A stretch of DNA of 64,000 nucleotides, taken from positions 124,001-188,000 of the forward strand of contig JARFJB010000398.1 of the NCBI GenBank assembly GCA_036346205.1. The letters run 5' to 3'. How positions within the stretch are numbered: the first letter of the stretch is position 1; every line of letters starts with the position of its first letter. This document shows positions 12,499 to 23,490 of the stretch, piece by piece. Under the pieces are notes generated by a model that was not told the origin of the DNA, did not search any database, and saw only the letters and a program-made list of their open reading frames with translations. The translations under genes and the position numbers were made by a program. The DNA comes from Vesta saturnalis (lineage: Eukaryota > Arthropoda > Insecta > Coleoptera > Lampyridae).

Positions 12499-13890
12499 GT
12501 AATACTTGTATTGAATAGTAAGGGCCTATATTGAAAATTAAATTTCTGTTGTTGTTCTAATCTACTCTTATCATGCCTAGTCCGAGAATATAAAAACAGC
12601 CCCTCGTATGTATAGGTCATAGGTAACGGGGTACACGGAGTAAATCCGAAGCGTTTCATAAAGACTGCATTAAAAGGACTGTTAAATTTCCTAAAGGACT
12701 CATGATTTGGGGCTGCATGTAAGCTAATGGCCTGGGACATTTTGAGTTTGTTAATGGTACAGTAAATGCTACAAAATATCAAAGTATACTGGAAAGTAGC
12801 TTGTTGCCAAGTATCAAGAAACTACACCCACAAGCAAACTTTACCTTTCAACAAGATGGGGCAACATGTCACTGTGTCAAAACAAGTTTAAAATGGCTTG
12901 AAGATCATAATGTAAACATACTATCATGGCCATCTAACAGCCCCGATTTAAATATAATCGAAAACGTTTGGCATAAAATGAAGCAATACTTGCGAGATCA
13001 TCCTCAGCGAACTCTAGGTGATTTAAAAGAAAAAAATTGTGATATCTGGAATTATTCACTGCAGGCCAATGCAGATCGTTAGTAATGACCATGCCAGGCA
13101 GGATTAAAGCTGTTATGAAAGCAAAGTGCGACATTACAACTTATTAATCGTTAAAGAAGTGTCTCCGTCCGAACTATTAGTTGTCACCATATTTTCACGT
13201 ATTTTTTGTTTAATTTATTTATGTTACTATAATGTACGTAATATTAAGTTCAATTCAAATAATTAGTTGTTAAAAATGCTGTTATATAACAAAATTTAAG
13301 TTATATAATGTGATCACTGTCACAAATACTTTTAAAATCACTTTTTTTCAAAAAATTAATATCTTCCGAACTATTAGTTGTTAGGGCTCGTAAATTAAAA
13401 GACAGACTTTTCTTGGAATAAATCAAATTTCATTATCTTATTTTGTAATTCTCGTGATTCTCCTTTTCTTGTTCGTATTGTTGACAATGTTTAGTTACCT
13501 AATTCATAAAACTGTTTCATAGCAACATAGTATAATATCCATGATCGATAACACGATCTTGGCTTTTTAATCTCTAATTAATTTATTATTTATTACTCTA
13601 TTATTTACTATTATTAAATTAATTGATAAATTATTGGCGTATTTGATTGTTTTTCTTTCATACGTCACTTCATAAATTGTTTAAATACTCTTTAACTTTT
13701 TAATTCTTTTTTACAGTTGAAACCAAATGACATGATGTAAAGAAGAAAACGAGGACTTTTCTTGCACTACATCAAATTTTATTATTTTCTTAATACTAAT
13801 TTCCATTATCACTCAGAGTTAACTACAATAAGTTGGTAAGTGTTTTAATTAATTTTACACCTTTCATGATTTTCTTTCAAACAAAAACGG

Positions 13891-13975
13891 TGCCAATTGT
13901 AATAACACTCGCGGCACCAAATTGTAATAACAAAACGTGGTGATAATGTAATAATTCAAATTGTTATGATGTAAT
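13891..13975 (+). repeat. Short minisatellite
   Basis: Three degenerate units of 22-27 bp: GGTGCCAATTGTAATAACAC, GGCACCAAATTGTAATAACA and GGTGATAATGTAATAATTC. Confidence 0.7.
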
Positions 13976-15500
13976 TTGAATGAGATAATTAATAAATAAT
14001 GAAATTAGGTAAAGTTCTCCCTAAACACAAATCGTTTAACTAATGAACCTTTCACCACTAATTGTGCCTTTGACTCTAGTCGGTTGATTAAATTGGGTAG
14101 GTTCAAATAAAATGATTGCTTAATTCCTATTTGCTTGATTATTTACCCTTCACCTAATTAATAAAAAATGCAATATAAAAAAAAAACAATAAAATGTAAA
14201 CTCGAGCGCCAAGCTATCTTTGTTATAGGAACAGTTAAACCTAGTTAGTGAACAATAATAGCTTTTATAAAAATAAAAAATAACAACGTGCAATTATGTT
14301 TATTACCATATTGAGAGATGATTGAGAAAAAAAAATAAAAAGTCTTAAAACTATTCTTAAAATATAAAAAAATCATTAAATAATTACCTTCGTAATTTCT
14401 GTACTTAAAATTTTATAACCTTATGAATTGGAACGGTCAACTATCAACTAGGTGATGTCATTCTAACCGTTGTGCAATCTCTTGAAATTATGCTACCAGC
14501 CACGACCAAACTGCCAAACTGGAATTATCCTTACTTTTATACGTAGAAATTATGTATCCACTTTATATGTTGCATTGTGTTGAAGTGAATGCATAAAGAG
14601 CAATTTAAAAGGTAATCAAATTAACATTAAAAGTAGTATAATAAAAGTAAAAATTAAAAAAAAATAGTGTAATCAAAGTATTAAAGTAAAGTGAAGTAAG
14701 TAACGTGAAGTGAGTAACGCGAAGTGCCATCTAACCCGATGGCACTTCTACACAAAATTTAGGTGAAAACCACCAAAACAACACGCTTCCTGCTATAACA
14801 TTAAGCAGCAAGTGAACAAAAATAGAAGCTTTCAGAATAGCTCCTGTAATTGTCACCCCAAGCATCTGCGCATAGAATTAAGTTATCACGCGTTGCGCGG
14901 ATAAAATGGTCAGAATCCAATTTTTTCACGGGAAAGAGAAATATAAATCTTTACGAGATATTTACACTTAAAAAGATATGTACTATGAAATAAAAATTAA
15001 GTTGCCTACCTCATTCCTACATTTCAATAATTAAAAACTTTTTTCTTATATTTACTACTAAATGAATGAAAGATCTAAAATTAAAGTATATTTTAATACA
15101 ACACAAAAAAGGGTTGTTACAAGCAATCTTGGACATGTAGGGCCTTGAGAATGTGTTAACCTTGTTTTGTGGGACCTTGAGGTGTTGGCGGTTTAAGAAC
15201 TCTCCAAACCTACCTACTGTTCTGCATTTTGTGTAATCCTGGCCACAGAATTGTTATTTGTTCGATTTTGACGATTTGTTCGATCCCGTATCGGTATAGC
15301 GTTTTCTGTATACAAAACTCTTAAAGTTTTCGCGTTGTTATAAGCGTTATATTTGTTTTCTTCTGTAGTATTTGTATTAGAAACGGATGTAATCGATAAT
15401 TTATTAAATGTTGAAAAATTTATAAAGTACACCTACGAAGAAAAAATTAAAGTAGGACGGACGTCGATTACCAGCTATTTCCATCGAAAAAGAACGCTCA
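13976..15500. other. No gene seen; one perfect hairpin
   Basis: AT-rich, with no family recognised on either strand; short open frames here have no motif. At 14690-14720 GTGAAGTAAGTAAC-type units repeat, leading into the hairpin at 14721-14748. Confidence 0.5.
14721..14748. repeat. Perfect 11-bp stem hairpin
   Basis: GAAGTGCCATC, loop TAACCC, GATGGCACTTC. Stem of 11 bp without mismatch in otherwise AT-rich DNA. It resembles hairpins near Helitron 3' ends, but no CTRR end follows at the expected distance. Confidence 0.8.
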
Positions 15501-15765
15501 AGTCGTGGTAAAGGTACGATTGCCAAAGCGTGACAGGTCGCTGTGACCAGAGGTCACAACGACATGTCGTTGCACATTTTTTGTAGCATGGTTTGCAAAA
15601 CACGACATGTGGCGACTCATCTGTTTTTTTTTTGTGATCAGATGATCACCAATGAATTTTCAGTATACTTTCTGATTTGTTCTAGAACACATGTGAGTTG
15701 TACTCTGCGTTCTTATATTTAATTATTATATATTATTTAAATCTGGAAGTTTAAATTAATTCAAC

Positions 15766-16760
15766 ATGGAGAACCTAATGGTTCATAACAATAACATTCG
15801 CTCTTCTGTTAGACGAAGAAAATGAAGACAATATTAGTTTTTCTGATCTGGTAATGACAAAAAAATCCTACTAATAAAATATTTAAAAATCGTGCTACTG
15901 AGGGATTTTTTGAAATATTAATCAACAGACATTTAAAAAATAAAGAAATTAAATTTCGTGATTTTTCGAATCAATCATGACCAGTTTGAGTTTTCATTAT
16001 CGTTGCTAGAAAAAGGACCGTACAACCTAGCGATGAAGTGAGGAAACCGATTATATCACAAGAAAAATTAGCAGTAACTTTTGACTTAGGTACATAATTC
16101 ACTAGACTTTTTGGTTTAGTATTTATTGATAACTAATTTTGTTGTATGGCTTTTTAAATAGATATCTTGCCACTGGTGAGTCCTTAAGGTCATTCGCATT
16201 TCGAATAAGTCATTGTGATTTAAGTACTACAGTAAAAACACGGTGGCATTGTTGAAACCAAATTGGTGCCAATTTTTTTTTAAAGACTCAAATACCGTTG
16301 ATTTTAAACAAAAGCAGCAGAATTTGCTTATAAATAGAATTTTCCAAATTGTATCTCAGCTATTGACGGAAAACATGCGTATTTGAAGTCCGGGTAACTT
16401 GGCTTGATTATTCCACAATTACAAAGAGTTTCTTCCCACTGTACTTCTGGCGAAGGTGGATGCAAACTATAAATTTATTGCTGTTGGATCCTTTGGAAGA
16501 GGAGATACCAGAATATTTTTGAAATCTAACATGGAGCAAGTTTTAAATGGCTCATTCGGATTTCCTGAGGCTTAAGCTTCCTGGGCCAGGTAAGATAGTG
16601 CCCAAGTAATAGTAAGTGATGTAGCTTTTCGTTTACACAAACATATTATGAAGCCATACACCAGAAAATCTGCAAGAGAACTATTGACGATCTGGTATGG
16701 GTATGTTGCTGTGTACATAACATGCTACGTGAGGGATATTTAGAGACAAATAAACGACGA
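15766..16760 (+). pseudogene. PIF/Harbinger-type transposase (DDE_Tnp_4)
   Basis: A broken frame with recognisable order: KNRATEGFFEILINRHLKN, FRINHDQFEFSL, RKPIISQEKLAVTF, an apparent short intron (about 16089-16161), then YLATGESLRSFAFRIS. The DDE core follows: LLAKVDANYKFIAVGSFGRG (first Asp), NGSFGFPEA, VIVSDVAFRLHKHIMKPY (second Asp), then decay where the third acidic residue should be. These phrases are characteristic of HARBI1-like nucleases, which work with a separate Myb-like protein; none is seen here. Frameshifts and stops are frequent. The 3' end abuts a gypsy LTR at about 16768. Confidence 0.75.
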
Positions 16761-17152
16761 TTCCTTGAATTTGTAACGTGCACAGCTGTTGATCCCGTGG
16801 TCACCGAAGCTCGCAAGGAAAGGCAAACCTATCCCGTTCCTCTTAGCTTCATTCATGCAAGCATTCATCCAGTAAAGTGAAGCAAGACGTTAGAGTAGAT
16901 TTAGATCAAAGACAGCAGATAGGAAAGTGAAATGAAAAAGGCAAGTCTCAAAAGATCCTCCTGAGGAAATTAGTAGGGAACACCCTTGGAGAAAAAGGAC
17001 CGGGTGTAGAGGTCATGGGTGACGAAGGACAGGTCTCCATATAAGCAGCCCAGCCAACTATGCCCAACCAACCGCCCGAAAGATAATGTGTAGGATAACT
17101 ACGAAAGAGTTTGTAAAAGTAATAAATCTAACAGAATATACCAAGACAAGTA

Positions 17153-18035
17153 CTAATCAGCATCTATAGACAAATCTTTTGAGATATGTAGGTATTTACG
17201 TCTCTTTCGTCGAGGATAGCGTAAGGATATATTATCTGTAGTGTAAAGGTTTGCTACTAATTCACGTTCAGGATCCGCCGTAGTAATATCCCGAGGAACA
17301 GAAGGACCTTTTAGATCTCCACAAAGCGAATAGTCACGTCCAAAGACAGCAAAATAAGGAGAACACCCAATCACGTCATGTTTAGCAGACCTAACAGCAC
17401 ACTCTAGTTTTGCTAAATTTTCGTCTCATTTGCGCTGGTTTTGAGCAATATAAGAAGAGATCATAGTTTTCAATACTCTATTGATTCTTTCAGCGGGGGT
17501 TAGTCTTACGGTGATATTTGGCATTAAACAAGATCAGGGTACGATATTCTGAACAAAGCTTAACAAACTCCTTGCTGCGAAAGTGTACAACATTGTCGCT
17601 AATAATGTACTGTGGAGTGCCATAGACGAAAAAATATCTTCGATTAGGCGACAAACGGTAGAAGCAGTAGCTTGAAGCATAGGAAAGAAAAAGGCAAATT
17701 TAGTAAAACAATAGACCAGTACCAGTACGTAAGCATGTCCCTTGGAAGATCGAAGCAAGGGACCCACTATGTCAGTACACAACACTGGCCAAGGCCTAGT
17801 AGGTTTGGAACGAGGAGCAAGAAAAGTAGGTGGCGCACACTGTTCCACTTTATGAGCAGAGCAAACGGTACACTGATGCATGTAACGAGCAACATCTGAT
17901 TTAAGAGCAGGCCAACAGTAATGTTGAGACACGCTAGCAACAGTCTTAGTTACACCAAGGTGATCAGAAGTAGGAGTCGTGATTTTCCCCTCGAATACAT
18001 CGCCGTAGGAAAGCGTGGAAAGGAAGAGAGGTATC
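17153..18035 (-). pseudogene. Gypsy integrase, frameshifted
   Basis: On the minus strand: an H2C2 zinc domain with DHLGVTKTVASVSQHYCWPA and CTVCSAHK, then the catalytic core with WPVLCTDIVGPLLRSSKG (first Asp) and VLVYCFTKFAFFFPM. After a frameshift at about 17570-17600 the core is damaged. The C-terminal part (17374-17153) keeps MIGCSPYFAVFGRDYSL, typical of gypsy integrases. The enzyme would insert retrotransposon cDNA into the chromosome. The first His of the zinc domain (ENHDS) and the second (DHLGV) are now in different frames. Confidence 0.8.
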
Positions 18036-18258
18036 ACCCGTAAACGTAGATAAAAATTCAGTAAACTCACGATGAGCGATAGTCAAAGCATCCTCTTCGA
18101 AGGGTATATAGTGATCGGCAATACAGAAAGATTTGTTACAGTCTAATTTCAGAGCATTGCGAACAATTTTACGAAGGAGTTCAATACTCATATCACTAGG
18201 TAATCCCGTGGAAATCAATTCATATTGCAGTTCTAATTTAAACAAGGGATTTATATCC
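18004..18258 (-). pseudogene. Gypsy gag N-terminal fragment
   Basis: On the minus strand from MDINPLFKLELQYELISTGL, the N-terminal helix-extended-loop-like segment common in insect gypsy Gag proteins, through KIVRNALKLD. It lies about 180 bp inside the primer-binding site, the expected place for gag. It runs without a break into sequence upstream of the integrase zinc domain (EEDALTIAHREFTEFL), so most of gag-pol has been deleted. No capsid or nucleocapsid motif survives. Confidence 0.6.
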
Positions 18259-18440
18259 ATCTTCCAATTGATCGACATGGTGACGTATGACAAGAATTAG
18301 GTAGTAGAAATGTCAAGGTAGTAGATACACGACAAAGAAAGTGAGTTTAAATTAAACCTGAGACAGCAAAAACAATCTAAAGCAAATAGTACGCAATCGA
18401 AACCAATACCTCAATGTTAAAGTAAGAATTTATAACAGAG

Positions 18441-18459
18441 GGCCCGACGTTGGGCGCCA
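18441..18459 (-). promoter_or_regulatory. Primer-binding site of the gypsy element
   Basis: On the minus strand TGGCGCCCAACGTCGGGCC directly follows the LTR end; this TGGCGCCCAAC form is typical of tRNA-primed LTR elements. Confidence 0.75.
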
Positions 18460-18700
18460 CAATTTGTATCGTGCACAGCTGTTGAGCACGTATGCAAAAT
18501 AAAAAAAGGAAATAGGAATAGGAAGGAGAGGGAGAAGGGCACCTCGACTAGAAGCTAGAGGACACTTGAATGTGTGGAGAGTTTTTAAGTAAATACAAAA
18601 AAAAGAGCCCTTTCCTCAAAACTCGAAACAGGAAAGGTAACTCGCAACACGGAGAAGTAATTATTCGTCACCAAACCACAAGAAATTTTAAAATATTTTA

Positions 18701-19030
18701 TTTATTTCAATTACATATGAACAGTAATAGTTTAAACATTTATAAAATAAAAAAATATCCATGTTGACAAGTAATAAATTTTATATTTGAATTACAACTG
18801 AACACAACAGTTTAATCGTTTATGAAAATCAAAAAAGTATAAGCTCGATTTTTAATTATAGAAACAGAATGGGCTGTATTTTAAGAGTATTATTCAGGAT
18901 TTAAAAAAATTATGATATTTCTTAGGTAATCAATTTTTATATTTCTATACACTTTGGGGAAAAGTTACTCAAACGGCGATAATTACCTACTATAATAATA
19001 TTAAATACTACTAACAAATAAGTCACACAA
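18701..19030. other. No gene; short direct duplication
   Basis: AT-rich. Segments at about 18707-18755 and 18787-18840 are diverged copies (ATATGAACAGTAATAGTTTA against AACTGAACACAACAGTTTAA). Nothing else recognised. Confidence 0.5.
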
Positions 19031-20342
19031 TCATTCATCACTAGACCAGCCACTTTCAGTTTCTGAATCTTCCTCCAAATTTATCACTAGTTTTTCGACT
19101 TGTACGTCAATCAGTATTTCTAAATATTTTTTTTCCTGGTCGATTACCTTCTTACAGCACTTTTGCCAGTTTTCTTGAGTAACAGCCGCTAATTCTTCTT
19201 CCAACAATCTTCTAACGTGGTTGAAGTTAAAGGTGGCATTTCTCTTTGCAACATTATTTTTCACTTGAGCCCAAATCAACTCAATCGGGTTTAAATCCGG
19301 GTGATAGGGAGGTAGTCTCAGCACCGTATGTCCTTCATTACTTAATATACAATCAAACTTGTACGTTATATGTTACTTTTTGTGTAGCTTAATTATTTCA
19401 TAAAGTTGTGGTCTGTACATCAAAGGAGTGAACGGTATCTTTTTCTCTATTAAGCACTTCACCATATCTGTCTTTTTCGAATTACTTGTTGGAGCACGAT
19501 CCACCTGAACATTGTGGTACGGCGCATTATCAATAACCAAAACCGATTGTGGAGGCAAGTTTGGTAAAAGTTTCTCACGTAACCATTTTTCGTAGTTGCT
19601 ACCATTCATCTCGTCGTGATAGTCTCCGCTGCTAGTTTCTGATTTAAATATCAGACTACAACCTGGTACAAAAAACATTTCACCTCCTGCATGTACCACA
19701 ATCATTCTTGGTCCTTTGGAAATTGCAGTCCGTTAGTTGTGCCATCACTCCACGACGTTGATTGTGTGTCCACTATGAACATATGTTTCGTCCATGTAGA
19801 TAATTGGACGATTTAATTCTCGGTAGAATTGAATTTTTTGTAAGTAACTAATTCTTAGAGCCCTTATATCGTTCTTCTCTATTAAAAGTTTTCTATTATT
19901 CTCAGTTCGATGCCATTGAAATCCCAGGTCTTTTAATATAACACAAAGATGTAGCACCACCGTGCCAACCTAAGTCATTGTGGAGTTTCTCGCGTAGAGC
20001 AGGAATTGTCACCCGTGCACCCTCGGTCTTGTGAAAATTATATACTATATTGCCAAAAAGGCTCTTTTCGAAATCTTCCAAGCCGGTTACAGGAGACGGA
20101 AGTGGGCGTTTCGTGCCTGGAGTTGAAAATCTTGGTTTTCCCTCTTCTGTTGGACCTTCACCCTCTTTAATAATATTTGACACTGATCTAACAGACACTT
20201 TTGTTCCTTCAGACACGGTTTCTTTTAATAGTTTCAAGGTATATGTGGGGTGTAAGTTTTTCAAATAAATGTACACATTATATATCACCTCACGCGTTTG
20301 ACCACTTATTACTTGGCCACTGTATACCAATGTAGAACTCAT
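19031..20342 (-). pseudogene. IS630-Tc1-mariner transposase with DD82E spacing
   Basis: On the minus strand from MSSTLVYSGQVISGQTREVI (20342), with a helix-turn-helix N-terminus and LEDFEKSLFGNIVYNFHKTE. After a frameshift near 19936 come LKDLGFQWHRTENNRKLLI and the first Asp in PIIYMDETYVHSGHT. Two shifts at about 19690-19750 lead to MIVVHAGGEMFFVPG and the second Asp in SVLVIDNAPYHN. After an in-frame TAA at 19373-19375, RLPPYHPDLNPIELIWAQVK gives the Glu. I count 82 residues between second Asp and Glu, counting the stop as one. That matches the spacing reported for the DD82E (Sailor) family. About 430 codons, nearly full length but inactive. Confidence 0.85.
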
Positions 20343-21780
20343 ATTTCTACACTCGCTTTAAAATCACAGTTGAAACCGAACTAACTAATAAAAACATTTT
20401 TGAATATTTGCTAATCTGTTGTTAATGATACTAAGGAATGTCAACTATTAGTATTTCTTTAATGAGAATTTAAGCAAATGCCATTAGCATTACATGCACC
20501 GCAAAACTACTTATTTATTTTACTATGTATTGTGAAAGTATTATGAGCATTAATATTCACATAGGACACAAAATGGTTCACTGTCGTTTTGTTGCAATAA
20601 TTGTAATAAAGTTAAATTAACAAGTACGTATGTAAATTAATAACAGAAATAAATAATTAATTAGTGTAATACATGATAATAAACGGAACGAGCTTTTGGT
20701 GGCGACGCCACTGACATGCCGCGCTTAAGAGACTTGAAGTTGGACGAATGCACATCCAACGTTCAGGCATTCTTTGGCCGCGCGGACTATATAAGGTAGA
20801 ATTTATCAATGGAAGTAACCCATGTGGTGTAACAAAAGGAACTTAAATCAAAGGTCTAATTAAATTAAATTAGGATGATCCCAAGCTAATGAAGTTTGAA
20901 TTTAGAATATCTTTTTAGTAAAACAACAAAAATTGTATTTATATTAACATCAAAATTGCCATAGCTAATTCAAATGCACAGGCCACCAGACAAAACATTT
21001 AAATATATTGTACAATGTACCTATAATAAAACCAAATAATAAATTAGTTAAACAATAGCAGTCAATTATACATTAGTCTCCCAATGAGACGAATATTTAA
21101 ACATTATATAGTTAATAACACAATACATAGAGTTCGACGGTAAATGCATTTACCTATGGATAACCTATGTTTACACAACGAAATAATTTCTATGAATAAA
21201 TCGAAAAGGTGTAATATTGACTTTGTTTTAAACAATGCAGATAACTATATTAAATTTTAAAGTGAAATGATTGTTTTAAGTGAACCTATGACAAGGTAAG
21301 GCAAGCTGTACATTTACAGAATTTAAAAGTGTATTTGCATTCACACACAAAGGCATATAATTATATTTTAACTTAGCTTTGGAATTCGTCCTGTTGTCGG
21401 AGTTAGTTACAGATCTTCGTGATATTTAATGGTATTAATTAAGCCACTTTCCAGTCAATGTGACATTTCACCAAAAGTGAGAAGCAGTTAGCAATCTATC
21501 CAATTGTGTAAGCAATTATTGAACGAGTAAAAACACATTTATGGTTGTCCGAGTTATCCCCAGAGTAAAGTAATAGTAGAAGCAAAAGTAAACATAGAAG
21601 TGGAAGTCGAACCTCGGTAATTTATCAAAATAAGACACGAGTAACCCCTTTGAATACATTACCTTCATAAGGTTCATAAAGTAGACATTCCGAGATAAAC
21701 TTATGTTCGTAACCAAAGTGATGCTATCGAGATATTTAAAGTATTTTTCTTAAAGTATGTTATTTTAAATTACAAGATAA
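20343..21780. other. No gene recognised
   Basis: AT-rich. A GC-richer patch at 20695-20800 ends in ACTATATAAGG, a TATA-box-like string, but no downstream coding sequence or LTR partner was found. The 5' region of the DD82E element probably covers the first few hundred bases. Confidence 0.4.
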
Positions 21781-22600
21781 CTGTGGTGATGGCTGAAAGT
21801 AAAGAAAGTTTTAAACGCAGAAGAAAAAAAAAGGAAGCGAGGCATCCCTGAACGCTTTTAATAACCTTTTATATCCGCAAAATGCCTAGAAATAAACAAT
21901 ACCAATTAATCATTTCTTATACTGAAGAACAAATATAAATCAGGCTTTTGTCGATGGATGAAATAAATCCATAAATTATTTGACTCGTCTAGGAATTAAA
22001 GCGTGGCTTGCACATATTTTTAAAACAGGAAGAAGAAACGTTCTTTTAAGAACTCACTAAAAAACATTCAATGTTACCAACTGTAACAAGTGGCTCCAAA
22101 ATCTAAAAATGTGTGTTAAGTAACAGTGACCATCAACAATTTTGAATATTAAACGATTTACTTTAGGAAAATAACACAATGACGACCACGTGAAATAAGA
22201 ATATAATAGGAACAGCAGTGAACAAATGACTTTAATAGCTATCTGCTTAAATAATATAATATCCGAAATAATGGATGTTACAAATTTGATACTGCAGAGC
22301 AAACACCACTTAACAATATTATGCCAATTTCTCGTCGCGGAGGTTTGTCAAGTATTGAAGGTTTTGAAGTAAGAGATTTATATAAAGAATTTTTCAATAA
22401 CGGAGCTGTTTCCTGGCAACCAAACGATTAAAATTCAATCGAAATTGTATATACAATGGTATAACAATAAACATACCTACTTTATTTGTGTGAATAATTA
22501 TTCTACTTTTAATATGTTGAGTCATCATATTCAAATGTACTAAATTGTGAAGGTTGGTCTGAATTAGAATGTTGAACATAATTATTTTCTGATAAATGTT
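21781..22600 (+). other. Decayed region with a possible PIF-type C-terminus
   Basis: At about 22320-22425 the plus strand reads SRRGGLSSIEGFEVRDLYKE followed by FFNNGAVSWQP, resembling the C-terminal end of PIF/Harbinger nucleases. Upstream to 21781 only fragments such as MAESKESFKRRRKKK are readable. Weakly supported. Confidence 0.3.
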
Positions 22601-23490
22601 CTAAATTATTGAGTGGTTGGATAGCCAGTGTATAGATGGGTTGTAGACTAAAAATTTTTGTTCTAAATCGGTCATTAAAGCAAACAATTTGACTTTTGCC
22701 TCAATTTTCCCAGCATTTGGTAATTTTTTAACTGTCAGGCTAGTTTTAAAGAACATGCCAATTTTGGAAAAGTTATCTTCTTTCTTCAAAAGTTGTTCAT
22801 TTTGTTCTTGTATTTTTTAATTAACAAGTTCCGTTCTTCCACTTGATGAATGCATCTGCAGTTTTGTTTGTCTTTTAGATACCACGTTTTTTGTTGCTGG
22901 TTGCTTTGATTGGATAAACATTTCAGAGGAGTCGCCCTTTATTCCATTTCTGGGCGGATCTAGTAAATCGTTCGAATTCAATTGTTCGAAATCTCCGAAA
23001 ATCAATTGTTCGAAAAAGCAATTATTCGAAAAAAATTATTCGAAAAAAACATCCTGTTATTCTAGCTTCTGAAAAGGTTATCGATACTGCGTTTATCATA
23101 GCTTTTTCAAAATCTATCATCACTGTAGTTGGTGCAGCTGTCGGATAAAGGTTTTTCACCTCCTGAAGGAATTTTATGTTGATACTTTCTGCCCTAGATG
23201 GAAGAAGCCCATACAATAGCGGAATGGCGTAATTGTCCAGACAAATGTCCGTCCATAAACCAGTGATCTGATTTTTCCAGAAGTTTAAAAGGCTGCTTTG
23301 TTCCAAAAATTAAAATTCTGGAATCGGTGGCCCCAGAATCAAATAGAAGAAAAACTTCTCCGTTTATGGGTTTTTTCCACGTGTCTTGACAAATAATTTC
23401 ACGTCTGGATTGAGGAAGAGCAGGTGCACCATCGTTTCTCTTCTCATATTGTGGATTTCCGGCAAACGTCAAATTGAGCAACTATTGAGT
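22601..23490 (-). pseudogene. MULE-type transposase fragment A
   Basis: On the minus strand: NLTFAGNPQYEKRNDGAPAL, then GEVFLLFDSGATDSRILIFG and DHWFMDGHLSG (first Asp of the MULE core). After a frameshift, YAIPLLYGLLPSRAES and TTVMIDFEKAMINA (second Asp). The following 22817-23005 and 22601-22789 blocks (FGDFEQLNSNDLLDPPRNG, KKEDNFSKIGMFF) look like the C-terminal tail, so the third acidic region is deleted or scrambled around 23010-23050. The order matches the FLYWCH-associated MULE proteins common in insects. Its 5' end abuts the RTE-like LINE near 23490. Confidence 0.7.

Larger units (their letters stand above)
10576..12573 (+). pseudogene. mariner transposase (DD34D), frameshifted and split
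   Basis: ATG at 10576 (MDKLKYRPVIK), then the helix-turn-helix region with PRPGRPVDMITSDVIEET. The longest open part (10878-11336) holds SARWVPRMLTPFQ, then the first Asp in TGDETWVHHFNPES and GKIMATVFWHCQGI. After a frameshift near 11265 the second Asp (HDYAPAY) and third (YSPDLAPSDYFLF) follow, with 34 residues between. The C-terminus is split by the LINE fragment and appears to resume after 12499. DDE/D cut-and-paste transposases act on the terminal repeats in the nucleus; this copy is dead. Confidence 0.85.
10409..12606 (+). mobile_element. mariner element inside the Tc1 transposase gene
   Basis: Inverted ends of about 30 bp with three or four mismatches: left GGGGTCGTTTTTATATTCCC (10411-), right GCCTAGTCCGAGAATATAAA (12574-). 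TA occurs at 10407-10408 and 12607-12608. The element interrupts Tc1 codons right after the first catalytic Asp region. It is itself interrupted by a LINE fragment (11527-12498); without that it would be about 1.2 kb, a normal mariner length. Confidence 0.88.
9878..13147 (+). pseudogene. Tc1 transposase (DD34E), split by a mariner
   Basis: The start ATG at 9878 opens MARDKTTNAQVRNIIIKQYH, a helix-turn-helix N-terminus. The first catalytic Asp lies in FSDESKFDI (about 10384-10408), just before the insertion at 10409. Coding resumes after 12608 and reaches GLMIWGCM, then the second Asp in FQQDGATCH and the Glu in NSPDLNIIE, with 34 residues between (DD34E). The stop is at 13145-13147. Frameshifts near 9970, in-frame stops and the insertion abolish function. 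Confidence 0.88.
9557..13390 (+). mobile_element. Tc1-type transposon with nested insertion
   Basis: Terminal inverted repeats of at least 26 bp begin CGAGCCCTAACAACTAATAG (9557) and appear in inverse at the right end (to 13390). TA dinucleotides at 9555-9556 and 13391-13392 are the target duplication. Of the 3834 bp, 2198 belong to a mariner inserted inside the transposase gene, so the empty element would be about 1.6 kb, the normal Tc1 size. Confidence 0.92.
8396..13890 (+). repeat. Degenerate tandem array, interrupted by insertions
   Basis: A diverged unit recurs. The phrase TTCTATTAACACGCAGAATT or a close variant is seen near 8660, 8830, 9035 and 13800. Each is followed by TAAGTGTTTTAATTAATTTT and TTATACCTTTCATGAAA variants, and preceded by a TTGCAATAAATCAAATTTTA-type segment. 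A second, longer segment (CTCGTGATT...AGCAACATAGTATAAT) occurs at about 8396-8490 and again at 13448-13540. Spacings of roughly 170-205 bp suggest a satellite-like array. A SINE (9125-9504) and a Tc1 transposon (9557-13390) interrupt it. Confidence 0.65.
16768..18700 (-). mobile_element. Gypsy-type LTR retrotransposon remnant
   Basis: Minus-oriented. A primer-binding site lies at 18441-18459, next to an LTR end whose last bases (18461 onward, AATTTGTATCGTGCACAGCT) recur at 16768 (AATTTGTAACGTGCACAGCT). The probable 3' LTR covers 16768-17050, with CTTATATGGAG as a TATA box. Between lie a gag N-terminus and integrase only; protease, RT and RNase H are missing, so the body has a large internal deletion. 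The two LTRs match over only about 25 bp, so the far limit (18700) is approximate. Confidence 0.7.

Noticed and set aside
14721..14748. Hairpin as Helitron end or terminator
   Set aside because: No CTRR end at the expected distance and no replication-initiator helicase gene nearby; bacterial terminators do not apply.
17672..17899. Plus-strand open frame
   Set aside because: Shadow of the gypsy integrase on the minus strand.
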